Assembly (NCBI RefSeq): GCF_900116195.1
Contig: NZ_FOZW01000009.1
Span: 1 to 64,000, forward strand
Source of the DNA: Alloyangia pacifica
Lineage (GTDB): Bacteria; Pseudomonadota; Alphaproteobacteria; Rhodobacterales; Rhodobacteraceae
Length of the DNA: 64,000 bases
Direction: 5' to 3'
The translations under genes were made by a program, and so were the position numbers. Of the stretch, positions 8,915-16,965 are shown in pieces; the first letter of the stretch is position 1, and every line of letters begins with the position of its first letter. Below the pieces are notes generated by a model. That model made no database searches. It saw only the letters and a list, made by a program, of their open reading frames with translations, and was not told the DNA's origin.

Positions 8915-9354
8915 GAGGGGGGCATCGCGCCGAATAATTCTTCTCCCACCTTGAGGGAATCCGACGTCAGCAAGATCCCAACACGTGCTGAGCCAGTTCC
9001 CTTGTCGCGGTCCACCCGCAGTGCGCGAACTCCTTTAAGACCGTGGTGAATTGGCGGGCTCTGGAAAACCTGTCGCGTCAGAACACGCGCGCGGCTCTTT
9101 GCTACAGGGGCCGTGAGTGCTGTCGATCGATGAAGCCTGAGAGGCCTACGTGTTTCAGTGCCCCGAAGGCCGCCCGACCTTCGGATCTTGACGAGGCACA
9201 GTCATGCGTTGTGGCGCTCGACCTATGGTGGCTCTCAAGTCGGCTAGGGCTCACTCGGAGTTTTCTCTCCGGTTCTGGTCATCCGATGTGACTGGCCTAG
9301 GTTCAAGCAGAATACGCGATGGAAAGTCGCGCCTGATCACAAGGGGAGAGAGCG
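8915..9354. other. 440-base intergenic stretch, no supported gene
   Basis: No domain is recognisable in the short frames here. One inverted repeat, CCGAAGG (9163-9169) and CCTTCGG (9178-9184) with an 8-base loop, is present but has no T-run. A good ribosome site (AAGGGGAGAG) just before 9355 belongs to the next gene. Confidence 0.5.
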
Positions 9355-10104
9355 TTGACACGCAGGTTGGTCAACCTCGGGAGCGGATTCTGGAATATCC
9401 GTTGCACCATGAAAGTGGCCGGGATCGTCAACATCGGGACGCAAGTCTCGATCGTTCGATTGCGGAGCGGTCGTTTCGTGTTTCTCGACAGCTACGCGCT
9501 CAATGGCGAAATCCGCGAGCTCGTCATGGGGCTGACCCAGGATGGCAGTCTGGTGGAGGCGGTTCTCAACCTTCATCCGTTCCACACGCTGCACTGCGCT
9601 GCCATGGCACGGGATTTCCCAGATGCGAAGTTCTACGGCTCTGAGCGGCATCGCCGTGTTTGTGCCTCGGTGCCCTGGGAAGCTGAAAATGTGGAAAGCC
9701 CATCTGTGGCGGAGAAGTATTCTCGAGACCTCGAATTTTCGCTGCCAGCCGGCATCCAGTATTTCTCTGAGAACGAGAAGGTGCACGCGGGCTCGCTCCT
9801 GGCGTTTCATCCAGCCAGCGGGTCTCTCCACGTTGACGACACTCTGAATGTTCTTCCTGTGCCAGGAGCGCTGCGCGGGTACGTACCGCGGCTCGTCCTG
9901 CATCCCACGCTAGGGGCGGCGATGAAGGCCGAAGAAGGGTCGAATGAGAAGTTCTGCCGCTGGCTCGAGGATATTGGGGCGCGGTGGTGCGGCACGAAGT
10001 CCGTCTGCGCCGCTCACAATGGGGTCGCACGTTTTGCGGAGGGCGATTTCGAGCAAGTCATGCGCGGCCTCGCAGCGCGGACCCGGAAACGACCAGCGGC
10101 CTAG
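9355..10104 (+). CDS. Metallo-beta-lactamase-fold-like protein (DUF4336-like), function unknown
   Basis: 249 residues. The order of elements resembles the metallo-hydrolase fold: an N-terminal beta sheet ending in FVFLDSYALNGE, then LNLHPFHTLHC near residue 77-87 where the family has HxHxDH, then AFHPASGSLHVDD near residue 150, and a late histidine (AAHNG). The HxHxDH motif is altered to H-P-F-H-T-L-H, so metal binding is uncertain, and it may be a degenerate relative. The start is TTG at 9355, with AAGGGGAGAG six bases upstream supporting it. It stands alone in a region of low gene density beside an IS remnant. No substrate can be proposed. Confidence 0.5.
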   Translation: MTRRLVNLGSGFWNIRCTMKVAGIVNIGTQVSIVRLRSGRFVFLDSYALNGEIRELVMGLTQDGSLVEAVLNLHPFHTLHCAAMARDFPDAKFYGSERHRRVCASVPWEAENVESPSVAEKYSRDLEFSLPAGIQYFSENEKVHAGSLLAFHPASGSLHVDDTLNVLPVPGALRGYVPRLVLHPTLGAAMKAEEGSNEKFCRWLEDIGARWCGTKSVCAAHNGVARFAEGDFEQVMRGLAARTRKRPAA

Positions 10105-10695
10105 CCTTGCTCCAGGTCCGCGCCGCAGACCTTGCTAGATTCTGTCAGAGACTTGTCCTTTGAGCGGGTGCCGCAGGCGGGGCGCGGCAAGTCAAATGCT
10201 CGATATTTGTTCTTTTGCGCATAGTGGCGCTTATGCGACTCCGGGGCAGTTGAGGCGCGCTTTGGACCGGTCACTGAACGACACGCGCGACCTGAGGCAA
10301 TATCGATCATCGTCGTCGTGGTCAGCCTCAACCGGGATACAGAATGTATGTTGTATGTCGGTCCCCGATCAGTCGCGGGGCACCCCATGTCGGCCCCCTT
10401 GGGCTGGCGCCAGTGAGCGCGTGCAATCGGGCCGAGTCCTTGCCGGTGCGCTCCTGCGACTCCAGAAGCAGCTGGCCTCCGTCAAACTGCTCATCATCGA
10501 TGAGCTGGGTTTCGTGCCTATGTCAAAGACCGGCGCCGAGTTGCTGTGGGGGTCGCCACGGTCCCGCCGGTGACCGGAGAAATCACCGCCATGCCACGCG
10601 ACACGTCAAGCGCGGGAGTGATGCCGCGGGCTTCCATCGTGTCGGTGGCAATGGCGGGCAGGGATCAGGCGAGCATTGCCGGCCCCCTCTTCGGA
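10105..10695. other. 591-base stretch holding a decayed IS21 istB fragment
   Basis: Apart from the istB remnant listed separately, no coding signal is convincing. The stretch separates the MBL-like gene from the end of the convergent HglS gene. It looks like relic insertion DNA, with no inverted terminal repeats left that I could identify. Confidence 0.5.
10383..10551 (+). pseudogene. Remnant of IS21-family ATP-binding helper protein IstB
   Basis: In one frame at 10440-10548 the translation reads RLQKQLASVKLLIIDELGFV and continues PMSKTGAELLW, which matches the Walker B region of IstB (LLIIDELGF.P.SKTGAELLF). Upstream, in a different frame (about 10390-10440), a weak GLAPVSACNRAESLPVR could be the preceding helix, implying a frameshift. 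The Walker A region, the N-terminus, the C-terminus and the IstA transposase are all missing. It is therefore a dead fragment of an old insertion. Confidence 0.7.
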
Positions 10696-12075
10696 TCAGG
10701 CATGCGCACGACCGAGAACGGCGCGCGCCTGAGCGAGCGAGGCCGCCTCGGCCTCGGCGTAACGCTGGTGCAGATCGACGACCGGCACTCCGAGGTCGGC
10801 CTCGAAGCGGTCGCGGTTGGGATTGGCGACAAAGCTCTGGGCGGCCTCGTCGCCGAGGTTGGATTGGAAAATTCCGGCGGCGGAGACGGGAAGGAAATCT
10901 TCGTAGATGATCGGATCGGCGCGCAGGACCCCTGCGGCGACAAGCGCGGAGGCGTCGCGCGACAGGTCGGCGCCTGTCGCCGCCTTGCCGGTTGCGCTGT
11001 AGCGGAAGTATCCGAGGCCCTCTGCGCGGAGCGTCTCAAGATCATCGGGAAATTCTGCGAAGACCCGCGCCAGCGTCTCCATGTAGTCACTGGCGTTGGA
11101 GCCGTCGGCCGCCGGGCGCCCGATCTCTCGGGTTTGGGTCAGCAGACGGTCATAGAGCGCCTGGCCCTTCGGTGTGAGTGCGAGGCCGCGCTGCTCGATC
11201 TCGCCGAAGCGCGCGGTGTGGCTGCCGGCAACCGTGGTGACGCCGTCGCTGTAGGAAACGGGCTCTTCGAGCGCCTTGAAAGAGGTCTGGCGCAGCAGGA
11301 TCGGCACTGCGCGAGACGGTGGGCCCTCGATCACCGCTTTCGGCGCGATGCCGCGTTCGGGCATCAGGCGCTGGACCTCGTCGATATCGAGGGTGCGCGG
11401 CGTGAGGTGGTTGATATGCGGTCCCTTGAAGGCCACCACGTCGGCCACGAGGCGGTGCGCTGCGTGCAGGCGTTGGTAGAGCGCGTGGCTGACATTGGCC
11501 TCGGGGTGCCAACGGAAGGTTTCAAGCGCCTCGGCGACGAAAGCCTCGGCGTCCTTGGCGGAGAGACCGCCCTGCGCCTCGGCGCGCGCGATGAACTCGA
11601 GACAGCCCTCGGTGAAGATCCGACGGTCCTCAAGGACCTTCTGCGCTTCGGCACGGAGGGCGTCGTCCGTGATCAGGTCGAGGCGGAGAAGCGAGGTGAA
11701 GACCCGGAAGGGATTTGCGTTCAGTGCCGCGTCATCGAGCGGGCGGAAGGCGGTGGAATGGACTGGGACGCCGGCGACGGACAGATCGTAGTAACCGACC
11801 GGGAACATCCCCATCACCGCGAAGAGCCGGCGCATCGTCGCCAGTTCCTGCGGGGTGCCCAGCCGGATCGCGCCGTGGCGCTCCTCACTGATGCGGTCGA
11901 GCTCGCCCAGCTCCTCGAGGCGTGCGCGTTCGGCGGGGTGAGCTGCGAGGGTGGCGTCGTTGACGTCACGCACCAGCTCGAGCAGCGTGCCGTAAGCGGG
12001 CACCTCGTCGCGGTAGAGCGTCGACATGGCACGGGAAAAAAGCGTTCGGATCGCGTTGGGATCAAGATGGGACAA
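10696..12075 (-). CDS. hglS: 2-oxoadipate dioxygenase/decarboxylase (HglS, DUF1338 family)
   Basis: 459 residues, close to the ~464 of Pseudomonas HglS. The family converts 2-oxoadipate plus O2 to D-2-hydroxyglutarate and CO2 with a non-haem iron. Candidate ligands are visible: His67 in ERHGAIRLG, His220/His223 in FKGPHINHLTPR and a Glu at about 292-294 in RFGEIEQRGLAL. The start is TTG at 12075, chosen because GGAGG lies 10 bases upstream and the N-terminus then reads SHLDPNAIR. It is the last gene of a minus-strand group with an aminotransferase and an aminoadipate-semialdehyde dehydrogenase, which completes the lysine to 2-hydroxyglutarate route. Confidence 0.9.
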   Translation of the reverse strand: MSHLDPNAIRTLFSRAMSTLYRDEVPAYGTLLELVRDVNDATLAAHPAERARLEELGELDRISEERHGAIRLGTPQELATMRRLFAVMGMFPVGYYDLSVAGVPVHSTAFRPLDDAALNANPFRVFTSLLRLDLITDDALRAEAQKVLEDRRIFTEGCLEFIARAEAQGGLSAKDAEAFVAEALETFRWHPEANVSHALYQRLHAAHRLVADVVAFKGPHINHLTPRTLDIDEVQRLMPERGIAPKAVIEGPPSRAVPILLRQTSFKALEEPVSYSDGVTTVAGSHTARFGEIEQRGLALTPKGQALYDRLLTQTREIGRPAADGSNASDYMETLARVFAEFPDDLETLRAEGLGYFRYSATGKAATGADLSRDASALVAAGVLRADPIIYEDFLPVSAAGIFQSNLGDEAAQSFVANPNRDRFEADLGVPVVDLHQRYAEAEAASLAQARAVLGRAHA

Positions 12076-12276
12076 GGGCGTCGGGCCTCCGGTGGGTGTC
12101 GCGTCGTGCGTGGGCCGGTCTTCGGCGCATCGGAACCACAGGGATGGTCCGGACTGGCCGCATGCCGGTTGCGCAGGGATGCTGCTTGACATGTAAGCGG
12201 CCGCGCGTGGTTTTCGGTTGCGCGGTCGGCAGGGCGGGAAGGATGCGGCATCTCGGGTGTTCGAGGCTGCCGCCGG

Positions 12277-12300
12277 TCGGTCGCCCGCGCGGGCGACCGA
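12277..12300. repeat. Perfect 24-base GC-rich palindrome between aminotransferase and hglS
   Basis: Half-site TCGGTCGCCCGC is followed directly by its exact reverse complement. A second inverted repeat, GCCGGGC (12313-12319) and GCCCGGC (12331-12337), lies beside it. Both sit in the 273-base gap between the aminotransferase stop and hglS. No T-run follows on the minus strand, so this may be a factor-independent pause, an RNA-processing hairpin or a regulatory site. Confidence 0.5.
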
Positions 12301-12348
12301 TGTCTTGGTTGCGCCGGGCACCCTTCGCGCGCCCGGCCGTCTTGCTGG

Positions 12349-13581
12349 TCAGGGGCAGAGCGTCGCGCACGCCCGCGTCAGCCGGGCGAGGGCCTCGGTG
12401 AGTTCCGTCTCGGAGGTCGCGTAAGAGATGCGGAAATAGTTCGGGACGCCAAAGGCATCCCCGGGAACCATGGCCACATCCGCCGTCTCGAGCACCCAGT
12501 TGCAGAAGGTCGTGTCGCTGTCGATCAACGTCCCGTCCGGGGCCGTCCGGCCGATCAGCCCGCTGCAATTGGCGAAGGTGTAGAACGCCCCTTCGGGCAC
12601 CCGACAGGTGATACCGTCGATCGCGTTCAGCCCTGCGACCACCAGGTCGCGCCGCTTCTGGAAGTCGGCGGCGCGCAGCGGCAGGAAGTCCTGCGGCCCG
12701 GTGAGCGCCGCGACGGCACCGGCCTGCGAGATCGAGCTGGGGCACGAGGTCGACTGGCTCTGGGCTGCCGCCATCACCTTGATGAGCGCCGCCGGGCCGG
12801 CCCCGTAGCCGATCCGCCAGCCGGTCATCGCATAGGCCTTGGAGACGCCGTTGATCGTCAGCGTCCGATCCCGCAGGTCGGGAGCGACCTGCAGCGGCGT
12901 GACGAATGCAAAGCCTTCGTAGACGATGTGCTCGTACATGTCGTCGACCATGAGCCAGACGTGCGGGTGGCGCCGAAGCACCTCGGCGAGTTCCGCGTAG
13001 TCCGCCGCCGAATAGGCCGCCCCGGTCGGGTTCGAGGGCGAATTCAGCAGTACCCAGCGGGTTTTCGGGGTGATCGCCGCCTCGAGTTGCCGGGGGGTCA
13101 GCCGAAAACCCGATGCGTCGTCGCAGGGGACCTCGACGGCGGTGCCTTCGGCCATGTTGACGATGTCGATGTAGCTGGTCCAGCAGGGGGTGGCGACGAT
13201 GACCTCGTCCCCGGGATCGAGCGTCGCCATGAAGGCGTTGAAGATCACCTGCTTGGCCCCGGTCGAGACCGTGATCTCGTCGGCCGAGAACTCCAGCGCG
13301 TTGTCGCGCCGGAACTTCTCGATCACCGCCGCCTTCATCTCGGGCGAGCCGTCGAGGCGGGTGTATTTCGTCTCGCCTCGGGCCATCGCCTCCGCCGCCG
13401 CGTGCTTGATGTGATCGGGCGTGTCGAAATCCGGCTCACCGGCACCGAGAATGATCGTCGGCCGGCCGGCCCGCTTCATTTCCGCGGCGCGGTTCCCGAT
13501 CGCCAGGATCTTGGAGACCCCGACCTCGGCCATCCGCGCGGCCGGGCGGAACCCGGCCTGCTGTGCAAATCGAACGGTCAT
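12349..13581 (-). CDS. Class I/II PLP aminotransferase, probable 2-aminoadipate aminotransferase
   Basis: 410 residues, fold-type I. SNPTG at 183-187 and the PLP lysine in GVSKAYAMTGWRIGYG (Lys248) are clear; the N-terminal KILAIGNRAAEM and LGAGEPDFDTP are typical of the aspartate aminotransferase Ib group. Sequence alone does not fix the substrate. The gene starts seven bases after the aminoadipate-semialdehyde dehydrogenase and precedes hglS, so it most likely converts L-2-aminoadipate to 2-oxoadipate, the step between those two enzymes. A general aspartate aminotransferase is the alternative. Confidence 0.85.
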   Translation of the reverse strand: MTVRFAQQAGFRPAARMAEVGVSKILAIGNRAAEMKRAGRPTIILGAGEPDFDTPDHIKHAAAEAMARGETKYTRLDGSPEMKAAVIEKFRRDNALEFSADEITVSTGAKQVIFNAFMATLDPGDEVIVATPCWTSYIDIVNMAEGTAVEVPCDDASGFRLTPRQLEAAITPKTRWVLLNSPSNPTGAAYSAADYAELAEVLRRHPHVWLMVDDMYEHIVYEGFAFVTPLQVAPDLRDRTLTINGVSKAYAMTGWRIGYGAGPAALIKVMAAAQSQSTSCPSSISQAGAVAALTGPQDFLPLRAADFQKRRDLVVAGLNAIDGITCRVPEGAFYTFANCSGLIGRTAPDGTLIDSDTTFCNWVLETADVAMVPGDAFGVPNYFRISYATSETELTEALARLTRACATLCP

Positions 13582-13588
13582 GACACCC

Positions 13589-15100
13589 TCAGTCGATATC
13601 GAAGGTCACACCCTGCGCCAGCGGCAGCTCGCGCGAGTAGTTGATGGTGTTGGTGGCGCGACGCATGTAGGCGCGCCAGGCGTCCGAGCCGCTCTCGCGA
13701 CCGCCGCCGGTTTCCTTCTCGCCGCCAAATGCGCCGCCGATCTCGGCGCCCGAGGTGCCGATGTTGACGTTGGCGATGCCGCAATCGGAGCCACGCGCGG
13801 AGAGGAAGGTCTCCATCTCGCGCAGGTCGGTGGTGAAGATCGACGACGACAGGCCCGCGCCGACCGCGTTGTGCTGCTCGAGCACCTCGTCGAAATCGGT
13901 GTACTTCATGACATAGAGGATCGGGGCGAAGGTCTCTTCGGTCACCGGGCCGGTCTGCGAGGGCATCTCGACGAGGGCCGGGTGCACGTAGTAGGCGGCA
14001 TCGCCCTCGACGTCCGCACGGGCGCCGCCGTGAACCACGCCGCCAGCGGCCTTGGCCTCTTCCAGCGCGGCCTCCATGCCGTCGAAGGCCAGCTTGTCGA
14101 CCAGCGGGCCGACCAGCGCGCTCGAGGTCAGCGGGTTGCCGACGGTGACGCTGGCATAGGCCTTCTTCAAGCCAGGCACGATCTGGTCATAGACGCTCTC
14201 ATGGACGAAGAGGCGACGCATGGTGGTGCAGCGCTGGCCGGCGGTGCCCATCGCACCAAAGGCCACGGCACGCAGGGCCATGTCGAGGTCGGCGGAGGGG
14301 CAGACGATGCCGGCGTTGTTGCCGCCGAGCTCGAGGATGGACCGGCCAAAGCGCGCCGCCACCTTCGGGCCGACGATGCGCCCCATGCGGGTCGAGCCGG
14401 TTGCCGAGATGAGCGGGACATCGGGGCTTTCTACCAGCGCGTTGCCGATCTCGCCGGTGCCGATCAGCACCTGGCTGAGGTTCTCCGGTGCGCCGTCGAA
14501 ACGGGCCAGGGCGCGGTTCAGGATCGCCTGCGAGGCCAGCGCGGTCAGCGGAGACTTCTCGGAGGGCTTCCAGATCACCGGGTTGCCGCAGACCAGCGCC
14601 AGCGCGGTGTTCCAGGACCAGACCGCGACGGGGAAGTTGAAGGCCGAGATGACGCCCACGACGCCCAGCGGATGCCAGGTTTCCATCATCCGGTGGCCGG
14701 GGCGTTCGGTGGCGATGGTGAGGCCGTAGAGCTGGCGCGACAGGCCGACGGCGAAGTCGCAGATGTCGATCATCTCCTGCACCTCGCCGAGTCCTTCGGA
14801 GGGCGACTTTCCGGCCTCGATCGAGACGAGCTTGCCGAGGGCTTCCTTCGAGGCGCGCAGTTCCTCTCCGAGCAGGCGGACCAGTTCGCCGCGCTTGGGG
14901 GCAGGCACAAGACGCCAGTCCTTGAAAGCGGCCTTGGCCCTTTCGATCGCGGCGGCGGCGGTCTCGGGCGTGTCGACGGGCAGGGTCGCGATCTGTTCGC
15001 CGGTCACCGGGCTGTAGCTCGGCATCGTGCCACCGGAGAAGTCGGCCTCGGCCACGCCGAGCGAGAGAAGCAGGGATTTGGCTTCGGTGGTGAGGGTCAT
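13589..15100 (-). CDS. amaB: L-aminoadipate-semialdehyde dehydrogenase, ALDH7/antiquitin type
   Basis: 503 residues. The aldehyde dehydrogenase active site is present: catalytic Cys291 in GTAGQRCTTMRR and Glu257 in ILELGGNNA; the NNA after ELGG is the ALDH7 (antiquitin) variant. FNFPVAVWSWNTALALVCGN is the conserved NAD-fold segment. It oxidises aminoadipate semialdehyde (open form of piperideine-6-carboxylate) to L-2-aminoadipate. ATG at 15100 is preferred over the TTG at 15109 because AGGAA lies about 10 bases ahead. Tight spacing to the aminotransferase downstream and the membrane protein upstream indicates an operon. Confidence 0.9.
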   Translation of the reverse strand: MTLTTEAKSLLLSLGVAEADFSGGTMPSYSPVTGEQIATLPVDTPETAAAAIERAKAAFKDWRLVPAPKRGELVRLLGEELRASKEALGKLVSIEAGKSPSEGLGEVQEMIDICDFAVGLSRQLYGLTIATERPGHRMMETWHPLGVVGVISAFNFPVAVWSWNTALALVCGNPVIWKPSEKSPLTALASQAILNRALARFDGAPENLSQVLIGTGEIGNALVESPDVPLISATGSTRMGRIVGPKVAARFGRSILELGGNNAGIVCPSADLDMALRAVAFGAMGTAGQRCTTMRRLFVHESVYDQIVPGLKKAYASVTVGNPLTSSALVGPLVDKLAFDGMEAALEEAKAAGGVVHGGARADVEGDAAYYVHPALVEMPSQTGPVTEETFAPILYVMKYTDFDEVLEQHNAVGAGLSSSIFTTDLREMETFLSARGSDCGIANVNIGTSGAEIGGAFGGEKETGGGRESGSDAWRAYMRRATNTINYSRELPLAQGVTFDID

Positions 15101-15120
15101 TTTGCGCAAGTTCCTTTAGT

Positions 15121-15837
15121 TTATTCGAAAGCGTAGGTGAGAGAGGTGAGACTGGCCGCAGCCAGAAGGCCGTAGACCGTGAAACCGCGGTTGACGGCAA
15201 AGGACAGACGGCTGGGCGAGACGCCGAGATGGCGCGCCGAAATGATGGACATGGCCGAGGTGACGATGGCAAAGCCCACGCCGATCGGGTTCCATACAGT
15301 CATCATGATGGTCCCGCGCAGGGCGGTGAGCGTCAGCGCGTCGGCGTCCAGCGGGGCGCGACCGCTCGGGTTGGCCCCTGCGGCTTGAGAATTGGCAATG
15401 TCAGGTAGCATCCCGATCGTGCCAATGATGAACAGGACCGCGAGCATCTGGGCGCCGTATGTCATCGCGGCAGCCTGCAGTTGCGCCGGAACAGCAAAGA
15501 TCCGCGCCGTAGCGCGTGCCAAGATCTTCGATGCACGCACATGGCCGCGAATGAGGTCCAGCGAGGTAAGAAACGCTGAGAATGCGGCGCCCTGAAGAAG
15601 CGCGTTTTCGACCCGCGGCAGGGCCTGAGGCATCAGCAGCGCGATCGCGGCCGCAACGCCAAGGCCAAGCACCGCGAAGATGCTCGTCAGCGCCAGCACC
15701 GACCCACCTGCCTGGCCCGGCACAAGCCCGCCGATCCTCACATATGCGAGGAGGCCGCTGATCCAGCGCGCCTGATCTGGACCGCGGAGCGTGCCAAGGG
15801 GGAGCGCAAACATGTGGGAGCCGGGGAGGGGACTCAT
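15121..15837 (-). CDS. Uncharacterised multi-pass membrane protein of the lysine-catabolic operon
   Basis: 238 residues with four to five hydrophobic segments (about 48-70, 88-100, 118-140, 175-195 and 215-230), separated by short polar loops. I do not recognise a family. It ends 20 bases before the aminoadipate-semialdehyde dehydrogenase start and is divergent from a LysR regulator, so it is probably the first gene of the amaB-aminotransferase-hglS transcript. A transport or export function for a pathway compound is possible but unsupported. No good ribosome site precedes the ATG at 15837; an internal ATG at 15813 is an alternative start. Confidence 0.55.
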   Translation of the reverse strand: MSPLPGSHMFALPLGTLRGPDQARWISGLLAYVRIGGLVPGQAGGSVLALTSIFAVLGLGVAAAIALLMPQALPRVENALLQGAAFSAFLTSLDLIRGHVRASKILARATARIFAVPAQLQAAAMTYGAQMLAVLFIIGTIGMLPDIANSQAAGANPSGRAPLDADALTLTALRGTIMMTVWNPIGVGFAIVTSAMSIISARHLGVSPSRLSFAVNRGFTVYGLLAAASLTSLTYAFE

Positions 15838-15962
15838 GGGGTCGGAATTCGTTCGCTTGATGTCATGCCGCCCGCGAGGGGCGGCGGTCCGAAAGGCGCC
15901 AGTCTGAAGGGGGAGTGCTGACGAGAGTTGATGGCGTGATGATACGCTGCGGGAACTATCAC

Positions 15963-15985
15963 CCGCTCAAGAGCGGATGTATAAT
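15963..15985 (+). promoter_or_regulatory. Putative promoter/operator of the LysR gene
   Basis: An inverted repeat CCGCTC-AA-GAGCGG (15963-15976) lies just ahead of a perfect TATAAT hexamer (15980-15985), 27 bases before the LysR ATG. The -35 region is poor. The repeat may be where a regulator controls this promoter and the divergent minus-strand operon. Confidence 0.4.
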
Positions 15986-16011
15986 GCCAATATCTTGCAA
16001 CTTGATGCGAT

Positions 16012-16965
16012 ATGGGAATGAACATGCAGAGGCGCCTTGTTCCGGACATCTCAACGCTGCAGACCTTCGAATGCGCGGCGAGGCATGGCAATTTCACCCG
16101 TGCTGCCGAGGAACTGAGCTTGACGCAAAGCGCTGTGAGCCGGCAGATCCGTGACCTCGAGGCGCAGACGGGGCTTCGCCTGTTCGAACGCGTGCGCCAG
16201 CGGGTCGTGCTTTCGGAAACCGGAGAGCGGTTTCTTCCCGAGGTGCGCGAACTCCTGGCCCGTGCGGAGCGGATGATGATCGGCGCAATGGCGGCTGGCC
16301 AGCGGAGGCAGCCGCTGCGGGTGGCAACCTTGCCGACCTTCGGGACACGCTGGCTGATCCCGCGGCTCGGTGCCTTCGCGGCGAGTGCGCCGGACGTCGC
16401 GCTGACCATCGAATCGCGGGGGCAGCCATTCAGCTTCGACGAGGACAATTTCGATCTGGCCATCCACTACGGCCAGCCAAGCTGGCCCGGCGCGGTCGCG
16501 ACTTTCCTGTGCAGCGAGGTGGTGGTGCCGGTCGCTGCCCCCTTCCTCGCGGCAAGGTTGCAGCGCGGGCAAACGCTGGAGGATTCTCCGCGACTGCATC
16601 TGACGACCCGGCCGAAGTTGTGGCAGGACTGGTTCGACCGCGAGGGGGAGGGCGCGCGCGACGCCTACAATGGTATCCGTTTCGACCAGTTCTCCATGAT
16701 CATTTCGGCAGCGGTGGCGGGCATGGGGCTGGCGCTTCTGCCCTCCTACCTCATCGAGGACGAGATCGCGCGCGGCGCCCTGATCCCGGTCTCGGACCGC
16801 GCGATGGCCACCGAATACAGTTATTACATCGTGCAGCCAGAGCGTAAGCGGACCAGCAAGGCCGCCGAACTCTTCCAGGACTGGCTCCTGGGGCAGGTCA
16901 CACGTCGGGAACCGGGAATGGAGAAAGGGTTGTCCGAGCCGGCCGCTCAGGATCGTGAGGGGTAG
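16012..16965 (+). CDS. LysR-family transcriptional regulator (GcvA-like subgroup)
   Basis: 317 residues. The N-terminal winged helix reads LQTFECAARHGNFTRAAEEL and SLTQSAVSRQIRDLEAQ, followed by the LysR substrate-binding domain with TLPTFGTRWLIPRL. The SMIISAAVAGMGLALLPSYL stretch is typical of the GcvA subgroup. It is divergent from the membrane protein-amaB-aminotransferase-hglS group, so it is the best candidate regulator of lysine/aminoadipate catabolism. Its last 19 bases overlap the 3' end of the convergent CLC channel gene. Confidence 0.9.
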   Translation: MGMNMQRRLVPDISTLQTFECAARHGNFTRAAEELSLTQSAVSRQIRDLEAQTGLRLFERVRQRVVLSETGERFLPEVRELLARAERMMIGAMAAGQRRQPLRVATLPTFGTRWLIPRLGAFAASAPDVALTIESRGQPFSFDEDNFDLAIHYGQPSWPGAVATFLCSEVVVPVAAPFLAARLQRGQTLEDSPRLHLTTRPKLWQDWFDREGEGARDAYNGIRFDQFSMIISAAVAGMGLALLPSYLIEDEIARGALIPVSDRAMATEYSYYIVQPERKRTSKAAELFQDWLLGQVTRREPGMEKGLSEPAAQDREG

